DNA of 36,421 nt from an uncultured Collinsella sp. (GTDB taxonomy: Bacteria > Actinomycetota > Coriobacteriia > Coriobacteriales > Coriobacteriaceae), in assembly GCA_900541285.1 (NCBI GenBank), contig UQJA01000006.1, positions 1 through 36,421 on the forward strand. Direction: 5' to 3'. Positions 24,216-31,716 of this stretch are shown in pieces (position 1 is the stretch's first letter; the number at the start of each line of letters is the position of its first letter). The position numbers were made by a program, and so were the translations under genes. The notes beneath the pieces were generated by a model. That model was not told where the DNA came from. It saw only the letters and a list, made by a program, of their open reading frames with translations, and searched no databases.

Positions 24216-25703
24216 ATGTCCACTACCGATGCTTCCCAGATCCACGACCTGCGTTCTGCGCTCGACTTTTTGCGCGAGATGCCGGGCCAGCTGCTCGAGA
24301 CCGACACTCAGGTCGATCCCGATGCCGAGGTCTCTGGCGTCTACCGTCACGTCGGCGCCGGCGGCACCGTCATGCGCCCGACCAAAGAGGGTCCGGCGAT
24401 GGTCTTCAACAACGTCAAGGGCTTTGACGACGCCAAGGTCTGCATCGGCATGCTTGCCAGCCGCAAGCGCGTTGCCGCCCTGCTCGACCTGGACGAGGAG
24501 CACCTGGGCCTCGAGATCGGCAAGCGCTTCGAGAACCTGATCGCCCCTGAGCAGATCGCCGAGGGCAAGCACGTCGACTGCCAGGAGGTCGTGTACAAGG
24601 CGACCGACGAGGGCTTTGACCTGCGCAAGATCGTTCCCGCTCCCACCAACACGCCCGTCGACGGCGGTCCCTACATCACCATGGGTCTCGCTTACGGCAC
24701 GAGCCCCGACGGCTCTCAGTCCGACGTGACCATCCACCGCTTCTCCTGCGTCGACAAGGACAAGCTCGCCATGTGGATCACCCCGGGCAGCCGTCACCTG
24801 GGCGCGTTCTTTGACGAGTACTGCCAGCGCGGCGAGGACATGCCTATCTCCATCTCCATTGGCCTGGACCCCGCCGTGTACATGTGCTGCGGCTTCGAGG
24901 CTCCCACCACGCCGCTCGGCTTTAACGAGCTGCAGATCGCCGGCGCCCTGCGCGGCCATGCCGTCGAGCTCGCCGACTGCGTCACCGTTCCGCAGAAGTG
25001 CATCGCCAACGCCGAGTACGTGCTCGAGGGCTACCTTATGCACGACGAGACCATCAACGAGGACGTCAACGGCCACGGCTACGCCATGCCCGAGTTCCCC
25101 GGTTACACCGGTGGCGCCAAGGTCTGCCCGGTGATCAAGATCACCGCCGTCACCACGCGCGTCAACCCCATCATGGAGAGCTGCATCGGCCCTTCGCACG
25201 AGCACGTGTCCATGGCCGGCATCCCCACCGAGGCTTCCATCTACAAGATGGTCGAGACCGCCATCCCGGGCCGCCTGCTCAACGTCCACGCCGCTCCTTG
25301 CGGTGGCGGCAAGTTCGTTGCCATCATGCAGCTCAAGAAGTCGAGCAAGAATGACGAGGGCCGTCAGCGTAACGCCGCCATGCTCGCCTTCTCGGCGTTC
25401 TCCGAGCTCAAGCACGTCATCCTTGTTGACGAGGATGTCGACATCTTCGATATGAGCGACGTGATGTGGGCTATGACCACGCGTTTCCAGGCCGACGTGG
25501 ACCTCATCACCATCCCCGGTTGCCACTGCCACGTGCTCGATCCGTCCAACGACCCCGCGTTCGATCCTTCGATCCGCGAGCACGGCATCGCCTGCAAGGC
25601 CATCTTCGACTGCACGGTCCCGTTCAACCTCAAGAAGAGCTTCATCCGCTCGCAGTTCATGGAGATCGACAAGGACAAGTGGGCCGCCGAGCTCGCCTTC
25701 TAG
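24216..25703 (+). CDS. UbiD-family prenyl-FMN-dependent decarboxylase
   Basis: 495 aa, usual family length. Conserved parts are VTIHRF (R175, the likely catalytic Arg), ITPGSRHLG (about 189-197, H194), FNELQIAGALRG (about 236-247) and NAEYVLEG (265-272, with E267 and E271), followed by PEFPGYTG (292-299). These fit the prFMN, metal and Glu-Arg-Glu sites of the family. Such enzymes reversibly decarboxylate aromatic, heteroaromatic or alpha,beta-unsaturated acids. It is probably closest to the phenolic-acid/gallate LpdC type given the LpdD-like gene nearby, but the substrate is not certain. Good ribosome site (AAAGGAG). A GC hairpin (24169-24193) precedes it in the leader. Cytoplasmic; UbiX follows after 33 bases. 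Confidence 0.92.
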   Translation: MSTTDASQIHDLRSALDFLREMPGQLLETDTQVDPDAEVSGVYRHVGAGGTVMRPTKEGPAMVFNNVKGFDDAKVCIGMLASRKRVAALLDLDEEHLGLEIGKRFENLIAPEQIAEGKHVDCQEVVYKATDEGFDLRKIVPAPTNTPVDGGPYITMGLAYGTSPDGSQSDVTIHRFSCVDKDKLAMWITPGSRHLGAFFDEYCQRGEDMPISISIGLDPAVYMCCGFEAPTTPLGFNELQIAGALRGHAVELADCVTVPQKCIANAEYVLEGYLMHDETINEDVNGHGYAMPEFPGYTGGAKVCPVIKITAVTTRVNPIMESCIGPSHEHVSMAGIPTEASIYKMVETAIPGRLLNVHAAPCGGGKFVAIMQLKKSSKNDEGRQRNAAMLAFSAFSELKHVILVDEDVDIFDMSDVMWAMTTRFQADVDLITIPGCHCHVLDPSNDPAFDPSIREHGIACKAIFDCTVPFNLKKSFIRSQFMEIDKDKWAAELAF

Positions 25704-25736
25704 TAAGTAGCCCTACCAAGCAGCTAAGGAGTTGTC

Positions 25737-26315
25737 ATGCCTGAGTCTTCTGTCCGTCCTCGTCGCATTGTCGTTGGCGTGTCTGGCGCCAGCGGTGCAG
25801 CGTTGGGCCTTGAGTGCCTCAAATGCCTGCGCCAGGCCGGCGCCGAGTCGGCGCTTGTCGTCACGCGCGGGGGAGAGGTCACCATCGAGCAGGAGCTCGG
25901 CATGACGCTCGACGAGTTTGCCGCGTACGCCGATGTGGTCTACGACAATAAGAACATCGGCGCCGCCATCGCAAGCGGAACCTACCCGGTCGACGGCATG
26001 ATTGTGGCACCCTGCTCCATGAAGACGCTCGCCGGCATCGCGAGTGGCTACAGCGAAAACCTGTTGCTGCGTGCGGCTGACGTGCAGATGAAAGAGCAAC
26101 GCCGCCTGGTGCTCATGGTGCGCGAGACGCCCTTCAGTGCGATCCATGTCGACAACATGGCGCGCTTGGCGCGCGTGCCGGGTGTCATACTCATGCCGCC
26201 CATGCTCACGTTTTATAACGGCCCCGCCACGCTCGACGAGGCGGTGCATCACATCGCCGCCAAGGCACTCGAGGCCGTCGGCGTGTCATGTGCAAACTAT
26301 AAGCGCTGGTCATAG
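25737..26315 (+). CDS. ubiX: UbiX flavin prenyltransferase
   Basis: 192 aa, typical. GVSGASGAALG at the N-terminus binds FMN, APCSMKTLAGIASGYSENLLLRAADV (in parts, about 88-113) is the family's central motif, and MVRETPFSAIH holds the Arg-Glu that binds the phosphate of the prenyl donor. It adds a dimethylallyl group from dimethylallyl monophosphate to reduced FMN to make prenyl-FMN, the cofactor of UbiD. It lies directly behind ubiD (AAGGAG at eight bases from the ATG) and is almost surely cotranscribed, followed by a terminator at 26350-26378. Confidence 0.96.
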   Translation: MPESSVRPRRIVVGVSGASGAALGLECLKCLRQAGAESALVVTRGGEVTIEQELGMTLDEFAAYADVVYDNKNIGAAIASGTYPVDGMIVAPCSMKTLAGIASGYSENLLLRAADVQMKEQRRLVLMVRETPFSAIHVDNMARLARVPGVILMPPMLTFYNGPATLDEAVHHIAAKALEAVGVSCANYKRWS

Positions 26316-26349
26316 GCATCTTTAGGGTAGGATGCGAGTAGTGTTTGAA

Positions 26350-26378
26350 CCCGCTGCCCCTGTGGGCGGCGGGCTTTT
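26350..26378 (+). terminator. Intrinsic terminator of the ubiD-ubiX unit
   Basis: 10-bp stem (CCCGCTGCCC at 26350-26359 with 26364-26373, one G-U), four-base loop, then CTTTT. It lies 35 bases after the ubiX stop and before the merR start, so merR is read by leak-through or from its own promoter. Confidence 0.82.
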
Positions 26379-26406
26379 CGCGTCAAAGGATGTGTCGGGA
26401 GGACTT

Positions 26407-27276
26407 ATGCAGACGGGTATGTATGCGATTAGCGAGATGGCGAGCTTGTTTAACGTTTCGCGCCAAACGCTCATCTACTACGACAAGATCGGTCTGTTTA
26501 AACCCGCCGTGGTTAACGAAAAGGGCTACCGTTTCTATTCGCCCACGCAGATTCCGCTCATGCGTCTGATCTGCATGTTGCGCGACCTAGGACTGGAGCT
26601 CGACGAAATCGATCGCCTGACCTCGACGTTCGACATTGGAGAGATGACCGAGCACCTGCGCTCGCGGGCGCAGGCGCTCGACGAGAAGATTGCCGGGCTT
26701 AATGCCGAGCGCGCCAGTGTGCAGGAGCGCCTGAGCTTTTATGACGAGGCGGTCTACTGGCGCGAGCGTGAGGGCAAGCCGGAGCTCAAACAGTTTGAGC
26801 GCCGCTACGTGGTCTTTGAGGAGTTCCCGGCCGATATTGAGCGCGGCCGCTCGATGCTGCACCCCACGCTTATGCGCGCGATTTTGCGCATGCGTGCGCT
26901 GACGGGCACGCGCCCCATGCGCGGTTGGGGCGCCATGCTGCGTCGCGAGGCACTGCATTCCGACGACCCCATCGCCGGTGCCGGCTCCTTTGCCGTGCTG
27001 CCGCGCGGTGCCGAGGAAATACTGCCGAGCGATCCTGCCGAGCTGGCAGAGATTGGCGTCGAGGTACTGCCCGAGGGCACGTACCTGTGCATGAGCCGCT
27101 GGGGCATGCCGTACGAGCCCGAGGGTATCCGCGCCATCGTCGCCTGCATGGACAAACACGCGCTCCAGCCCATCGGCAACTCTTTCGACTTTTGCTACCT
27201 CGATACCACGAGCTACGACGAGTCTCACCAAGAGGACTTCTGCTGCATCCAAATCCCCGTCGCCCTCCAGATGTGA
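26407..27276 (+). CDS. MerR-family transcriptional regulator with effector-binding C-terminus
   Basis: 289 aa from the ATG at 26407 (GGGAGGA just before). Upstream in-frame codons overlap the terminator and are unlikely. The MerR winged helix is at the N-terminus (YAISEMASLFNVSRQTLIYYDKIG in parts, then KGYRFYSPTQIPLMRLI), followed by a coiled coil (about 85-125) and a roughly 160-residue GyrI/BmrR-like ligand domain. It is the last gene of the decarboxylase cluster and probably senses the acid or product. The dyad in the transporter leader (22497-22515) is a candidate binding site. The stop codon lies inside P31 copy 6. Confidence 0.9.
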   Translation: MQTGMYAISEMASLFNVSRQTLIYYDKIGLFKPAVVNEKGYRFYSPTQIPLMRLICMLRDLGLELDEIDRLTSTFDIGEMTEHLRSRAQALDEKIAGLNAERASVQERLSFYDEAVYWREREGKPELKQFERRYVVFEEFPADIERGRSMLHPTLMRAILRMRALTGTRPMRGWGAMLRREALHSDDPIAGAGSFAVLPRGAEEILPSDPAELAEIGVEVLPEGTYLCMSRWGMPYEPEGIRAIVACMDKHALQPIGNSFDFCYLDTTSYDESHQEDFCCIQIPVALQM

Positions 27277-27301
27277 AAAGGGGGCTGCTCCTTCGTCACA
27301 T
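27271..27301. repeat. 31-bp palindromic repeat, family P31, copy 6, supplying a stop codon
   Basis: ATGTGA-AAAGGGGGC and TCCTTCGTCACAT form a decayed copy whose first six bases give the final Met and the stop of merR, just as at 22358. Confidence 0.72.
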
Positions 27302-27321
27302 TCGTAGTGTGGCTGCTGCCC

Positions 27322-27387
27322 AAACCGTCACAACATTTGATGAAAATCTCAAAAACGAGGAAAAGCGTCGAATGTTGTGACGGTTTT
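27322..27387 (+). terminator. Repeat-borne terminator-like hairpin, copy 2 (18-bp arms)
   Basis: AAACCGTCACAACATTTG (27322-27339) pairs with 27369-27386 with one G-U, then TTTT. The interior matches copy 1 closely (GAAAATCTC, then CGAGGAAAAG). It ends the merR transcript. Confidence 0.82.
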
Positions 27388-27472
27388 CGTGTCCGGCGCG
27401 GGTGAGCTTCGGTGTCGTCTGGGGGTATAAGACTAGCGAGTGTTTATTTGCGAGGCCTAAGGGGCGCCCCGT

Positions 27473-28339
27473 ATGGATATCGATAACTTTGAATGGTGGT
27501 ATAGCGAGGGTGAGGCTCCGGACGAGGGGTGGGACGAGCCCGCGCCGCGTGACGTGTCGAGCGACGAGGACGAGACCGGCAACGCCGCCGCCGACTCGGA
27601 CGCCGCCCTCGACCCCGTCGAGCCCCTGACCTTCGAACAAGCTTGGGCCCAGGCCGAGGCAGACGAGGCCAAGGCCGACGCTACGGCCACGCTCGGCGAG
27701 CCAGCCGACATGTCGATCTCGCCGGCAAAGACCCCGCAGCCGCGCCACACTATCGATCCCGACAGCACGGCATCCTTCAGCATTCTCGACGTGCCCTCGC
27801 AGGGCGCTCAGGCGCCCGCACCCACACGTCGCCCCAATCTGTCTCGCGAGGAAGATGCAGGACGCCGCTCGCCGCTCGGCCCCATCCTTATCGCCTTTAT
27901 GGCCGGCGTTATCGCCTGCTCGGTAATTGGAAACGTCTGGAGCCATGTCGAGCAGCAGCGAAAAGACGCCGCCAAGGTCGAGATGTCTGTCGAGCAATCG
28001 CTCGGCCGCACGCGCTCGGTACATGTGTCGGTCGAGGTCAAGGACGGCGCGACGTGGGACACCGCGCGCGGCGACAGCCAAATGCTCATCCACATCGTGG
28101 GGCGCACGCTCAAAGGGCAGACGATTGACGAGTATCAATACGTCAATTCCGCTGGTGACGGCATCGAGCTCAAGCCTGGCGACTACGAGCTCACGGTCGA
28201 TGAACCGCCCGTCGCCACCGACGGCACGCGCTTCCGCGCCTCAAAGCGCATGGTTCCCGTGAACTTTAACTCACAGGCGCCCGACACGGTCGACACCACA
28301 CCGCAGGGCGGGTTCGACCTTTACGTAGATACCCAGTAG
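27473..28339 (+). CDS. Acidic single-pass membrane protein of unknown function
   Basis: 288 aa; no family recognised. The first 130 residues are very acidic and low in complexity (Asp, Glu, Ala, Pro), opening with DNFEWWYSEGE. A basic stretch (RREEDAGRR-like, about 120-132) comes before one membrane segment (about 135-156), and about 130 residues follow that look folded, with alternating beta-type stretches (SVHVSVEVKDG, MLIHIVGRTLKG, YELTVDEPP). The positive-inside rule puts the acidic part in the cytoplasm and the C-terminal domain outside. The start at 27473 has only AAGGGG within a GGGGCGCCCC palindrome as a ribosome site. It stands between merR and the epimerase gene with no clear functional partner. 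Confidence 0.75.
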   Translation: MDIDNFEWWYSEGEAPDEGWDEPAPRDVSSDEDETGNAAADSDAALDPVEPLTFEQAWAQAEADEAKADATATLGEPADMSISPAKTPQPRHTIDPDSTASFSILDVPSQGAQAPAPTRRPNLSREEDAGRRSPLGPILIAFMAGVIACSVIGNVWSHVEQQRKDAAKVEMSVEQSLGRTRSVHVSVEVKDGATWDTARGDSQMLIHIVGRTLKGQTIDEYQYVNSAGDGIELKPGDYELTVDEPPVATDGTRFRASKRMVPVNFNSQAPDTVDTTPQGGFDLYVDTQ

Positions 28340-28409
28340 GCGCTCGCCGCTCATTCCGCTATGGCTACTCAATAATCGCCTGCCGTCCCGTCCCGTCGCC
28401 AAGAGTGGG

Positions 28410-28432
28410 ACAATAGCCCTCGACACTATTGT
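28410..28432. promoter_or_regulatory. Candidate operator before the aldose-epimerase-like gene
   Basis: ACAATAG (28410-28416) is inverted as CTATTGT (28426-28432) with a nine-base spacer, 20 bases before the start codon. TATTGT or CAATAG could also be -10 boxes. Role unproven. Confidence 0.4.
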
Positions 28433-28452
28433 TTACTTTTGGAGGAAGTAGC

Positions 28453-29346
28453 ATGTCTACCGTCACTACTATCAAGCGCGGCGGCCTCACCGCGGCCATC
28501 GATTCCATGGGCGCCCAGCTCACGAGCCTTGCCCTCAACGGCAACGAGTATCTGTGGCAGGGCGACCCCGCCTTTTGGGGCAAGCACGCGCCCATCCTGT
28601 TCCCTATTGTGGGCTCGCTGCGCAACAACACGGCAACGTCTGCGGCCGGCACCTGCGAGATGCCGCGCCACGGACTCGCGCGCATCGTCGAGCACAAGCT
28701 GGTCGAGGTTTCGGAGGACGGCTCCTCGGTAACGTACGAGATTACCGATACGCCCGAGTCGCTCAAGGCGTTCCCGTTCCACTTTAAGCTCAACATGACC
28801 TATGCCTTGACCGGCGACGCCACCCTCACGCAGACCTTTGCCGTCACCAACACCGGCGACGTGGACCTGCCGTTCTCGGTGGGCGGCCACCCCGCATTTA
28901 ACGTGCCCGCCCCCGGTGCCGAGGACGAGGCGTTCGAGGATTACGAGTTGGCGTTTACCGAGGCTTGGACCAACGAGGCTCCCATCATCACGCCCGACGG
29001 TCTTATGACGTTCGAGGGTAGCTACAAGGCTCCCGATAACTCGGACGTGCTGCCCATCACGCACCGTAGCTTCGATAACGATGCCATCATGTTCACCGAT
29101 ACTCCGGGCTCCACGCTCACGCTGCGCGGCCGCAAGTCGGGCCACGGCGTCAAGATCGACTTTGAGGGCTTTAAGTACATTGGCGTGTGGTCTGCCGCCA
29201 ACGACGCTCCGTTTGTGGCGCTCGAGCCCTGGACCGGTCATACCACCATGGACACCGAGGACGATGTCTTTGAGCACAAGGTCAACACCATCACCTTGGC
29301 TCCCGGCGCTACCGATAAACGCAGCTTTAGCGTCACCTTGCTCTAG
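28453..29346 (+). CDS. Aldose-1-epimerase (galactose mutarotase)-like protein
   Basis: 297 aa from the ATG at 28453, which has GGAGGA before it; an in-frame start at 28429 lies in the leader. GEYLWQGDPAFWGKHAPILFP-like residues, PRHGLAR (general His near 72) and VGGHPAFN (second catalytic His, about 150) are typical of the LacX/YihR branch of the mutarotase superfamily, with the catalytic Glu expected near the C-terminal ALEPWTG. It would interconvert alpha and beta anomers of a sugar or sugar phosphate. Cytoplasmic and monocistronic. The strong hairpin at 29404-29443 ends the transcript. Confidence 0.88.
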   Translation: MSTVTTIKRGGLTAAIDSMGAQLTSLALNGNEYLWQGDPAFWGKHAPILFPIVGSLRNNTATSAAGTCEMPRHGLARIVEHKLVEVSEDGSSVTYEITDTPESLKAFPFHFKLNMTYALTGDATLTQTFAVTNTGDVDLPFSVGGHPAFNVPAPGAEDEAFEDYELAFTEAWTNEAPIITPDGLMTFEGSYKAPDNSDVLPITHRSFDNDAIMFTDTPGSTLTLRGRKSGHGVKIDFEGFKYIGVWSAANDAPFVALEPWTGHTTMDTEDDVFEHKVNTITLAPGATDKRSFSVTLL

Positions 29347-29510
29347 AGGTTCCGCCGCTCGGTCGATGCTGCGCGCCGTCCAGAGCGATAATTTGTCATT
29401 CATAAGGCAAGGCATAGACCTTCTGGTCATGCCTTGCCTTTTTCATGCCACTTGTTCGCTCTGGACGTCGCTCGCCGGCATTGCCAAAACATCGACGTCC
29501 CCAATGACTA
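29347..29510 (+). repeat. Nested-hairpin element, copy A, containing the epimerase terminator
   Basis: Outer arms are a perfect 12 bp (CGTCCAGAGCGA at 29377-29388, complement 29456-29467). Inside lies a second hairpin (AAGGCAAGGCAT at 29404-29415 with 29429-29440, plus GACC-TTCT-GGTC at its tip) followed by TTTTT, which should terminate the epimerase transcript. It begins with a decayed GTTACG palindrome and ends with half of the GGGGACGT REP. The flanks are nearly identical to copy B at 35307, but the inner hairpin is in the opposite orientation. Confidence 0.85.
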
Positions 29511-29609
29511 CCGTGTGTCTATTAATTTTTCGAGCTTGTGCTGCGCTGCTGGTCGCTGGCGTATATCCTGTTAACTCGTCAGCATACGATTCAACAGGGA
29601 AGGCAGATT

Positions 29610-30536
29610 ATGCATTCTCCCCATCAACGCGACGCGCATCCACAGCCGGTATGCAGCCGTCGCATCTTTTTGGGTAGCGCTCTCGCTGCGAGCGCTTCTG
29701 TCGTCGCCGGCGCACTTGCCGGTTGCCAGCGCCCCTCCACGCTGGAAGTAGTTCAGCCCACGACGGGCGGCGGCCGCGACGACCTGTCCGATTCCGTTAT
29801 CGGCAAGGATAAGATCCGCATTGGCATGGAGGCGGCCTACGCCCCGTACAACTGGCAGGTCTCCGAGGCCAGCGAGTACACCATCCCCATCGACAACGTG
29901 CAGGGTGCCTATGCCGATGGCTACGACGTGCAGATCGCCAAGATCGTCTGCAAGGCCCTCGGTGGCGAGCCCGTTGCCGTCAAGCAGAGTTTCTCGGGCC
30001 TTATCGATTCGCTCAACAACGGCCAAATCGACCTCATCATCGCTGGCATGAGCGCCACGCCCGAGCGCGAGGAGTCCGTCGGCTTTTCCGATCCGTACTT
30101 CATTGGCTACTTTGGCCTGTTCGTAAAAGAGGGCTCGCCCTACCAAAATGCGACCAAGCTCAGCGACTTTAGCGGCGCCACGGTGCTCGGGCAAAAGGAC
30201 ACCATGCTCGATACCGTCATCGACGAGATCCCGGGCGTTGTGCACAAAAACCCGGTCGATTCGGTTCCCACGGTGTTTTCGAACCTGCTGCAGGGCACCT
30301 GCGACGCCGTGACCTATAACACCGAGAACGAGAAGGGCTATATGGCCCAAAACCCGGGTATCGTGCCGATTCAATTTGCCGAGGACGAGGGCTTTAAGCA
30401 GGAGGTCACGGCAAACGTCGGCTGCCGCAAGGGCTCGGACAAGCTGCTTAAGCTCATCGACAAGACACTCAAGGGCATTAGCCAGGAGGAGCGCGACCAA
30501 ATGTGGGACGCGTGCCTCGACCGTCAGCCGGCATAG
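29610..30536 (+). CDS. Amino-acid ABC transporter substrate-binding lipoprotein (family 3)
   Basis: 308 aa from the ATG at 29610 (GGAAGG before it). The signal has SRRIFLG (16-22), a twin-arginine-like motif, a hydrophobic stretch and the lipobox LAGC with Cys39, so it is probably a lipoprotein exported by Tat or Sec. The mature part is a solute-binding fold of the HisJ/GlnH type: IRIGMEAAYAPYNW, GYDVQIAKIVCKALG, DLIIAGMSATPEREESVGFSDPY in parts. It delivers a polar amino acid or related compound to the permease and ATPase that follow. The permease starts nine bases on. The leader holds an inverted CCTGTT (29567) and AACAGG (29593) of unknown meaning. Confidence 0.92.
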   Translation: MHSPHQRDAHPQPVCSRRIFLGSALAASASVVAGALAGCQRPSTLEVVQPTTGGGRDDLSDSVIGKDKIRIGMEAAYAPYNWQVSEASEYTIPIDNVQGAYADGYDVQIAKIVCKALGGEPVAVKQSFSGLIDSLNNGQIDLIIAGMSATPEREESVGFSDPYFIGYFGLFVKEGSPYQNATKLSDFSGATVLGQKDTMLDTVIDEIPGVVHKNPVDSVPTVFSNLLQGTCDAVTYNTENEKGYMAQNPGIVPIQFAEDEGFKQEVTANVGCRKGSDKLLKLIDKTLKGISQEERDQMWDACLDRQPA

Positions 30537-30545
30537 GGAGGCAGC

Positions 30546-31694
30546 ATGAAAACCATTAATCGCCTGGCCTCCTTTATCAAGGCCGACCACCGTTATGTAT
30601 ACCTGGGCACGAGCGTTATCGCGGCGCTCGGCCTGACGTTTAGCCAGCGCAACCCCACGCCGCTGAGCTTCTTGGCCCCCACGGGCGTGTTCCAAGATTG
30701 CCTTTGGGCAATCCTGTGGGCGTGGCTCGTCGTGTCGGCGGCGGCGCTGGTCACCAAGCTCATGCACTGGAACAACTATCGCGAAAAGTCGCCGTTCGCC
30801 TCCGAGCGTTGCCGCCGTGGCGCACGCCTGGGCAGCTACGTCGTGGTCGCCATCGCGGCGATCTTTTTCGTGGACCGCTGCGTCATGTCGTTTATCGACC
30901 TGGTGCAGGTGAGCATTGTCTCGGATTCCAACCCCAGCGACTTTTTGTCGAGCCTGGTCTACATGACCTACAAGAGCGGCGACTTCTTCATTCGCGGTAT
31001 CGAGATCACCATCGCGCTTGCCACCTTCGGCACCGTCATCGCATTCTTCCTGGCGCTGCTCTTCGTGTTCCTGCGCATTCAGACCTTCGATCGCGTGGAC
31101 AACGACCTGGTGCGCTTCTTTAAGAGTATCGGCCGCGGCTTTGCGACCGTCTACTCCACCATCGTGCGCGGCACGCCCATGATGGTCCAGGGTCTGCTCA
31201 TCTATTACGCGGGCTTCACCGTTTTGCGCGGCATGGGCTTCGAGACCGCTCAGGCCAACCAGATTTGGAGCACCTTCACCGCCGGCCTCGTCACCATCTC
31301 GCTCAACTCCACCGCCTACATGATGGAGGTCCTGCGCGGCGGCATCGAGTCCATCGATCCCGGCCAGGCCGAGGCAGCACGCTCGCTGGGCCTGTCGCAG
31401 TGGCAAGCTATGCGCAAAGTCGTGTTCCCCCAGGGCATTAAAAACGCGATTCCGGCGCTCACCAACGAGCTCATCATCAACATCAAGGATTCGTCGGTGC
31501 TCTCGGTCATTGGCGTGTTCGACCTCATGTACGCCACCACCACCGTCGCCGGCGTGTACTACCGCCAGATGGAGGTCTACTGCGTGGCGCTCGTGGTCTA
31601 CCTGATCCTGACGCTCGTGGCGAGCCGCCTGCTCGAGGCCTTTGGCAAAAAGCTCGGCGCCGAGGCTCCGGTCACGCTGCCCAGCTCCAACTAG
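30546..31694 (+). CDS. Polar amino-acid ABC transporter permease (HisM/GlnP-like)
   Basis: 382 aa, against about 220 for the usual permease. The core (about 150-370) has the five to six membrane segments of the His/Glu/Gln group, with VRGTPMMVQGLLIYY and the EAA loop EAARSLGLSQWQAMRKVVFPQ, which contacts the ATPase. The N-terminal 140 residues hold two to three further membrane segments of their own. In the operon it lies between the binding protein (nine-base gap) and the ATPase (22-base gap). GGGAGG-like ribosome site. Inner membrane. Confidence 0.92.
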   Translation: MKTINRLASFIKADHRYVYLGTSVIAALGLTFSQRNPTPLSFLAPTGVFQDCLWAILWAWLVVSAAALVTKLMHWNNYREKSPFASERCRRGARLGSYVVVAIAAIFFVDRCVMSFIDLVQVSIVSDSNPSDFLSSLVYMTYKSGDFFIRGIEITIALATFGTVIAFFLALLFVFLRIQTFDRVDNDLVRFFKSIGRGFATVYSTIVRGTPMMVQGLLIYYAGFTVLRGMGFETAQANQIWSTFTAGLVTISLNSTAYMMEVLRGGIESIDPGQAEAARSLGLSQWQAMRKVVFPQGIKNAIPALTNELIINIKDSSVLSVIGVFDLMYATTTVAGVYYRQMEVYCVALVVYLILTLVASRLLEAFGKKLGAEAPVTLPSSN

Positions 31695-31716
31695 GCTCAA
31701 GACGAGGAGAATCATC

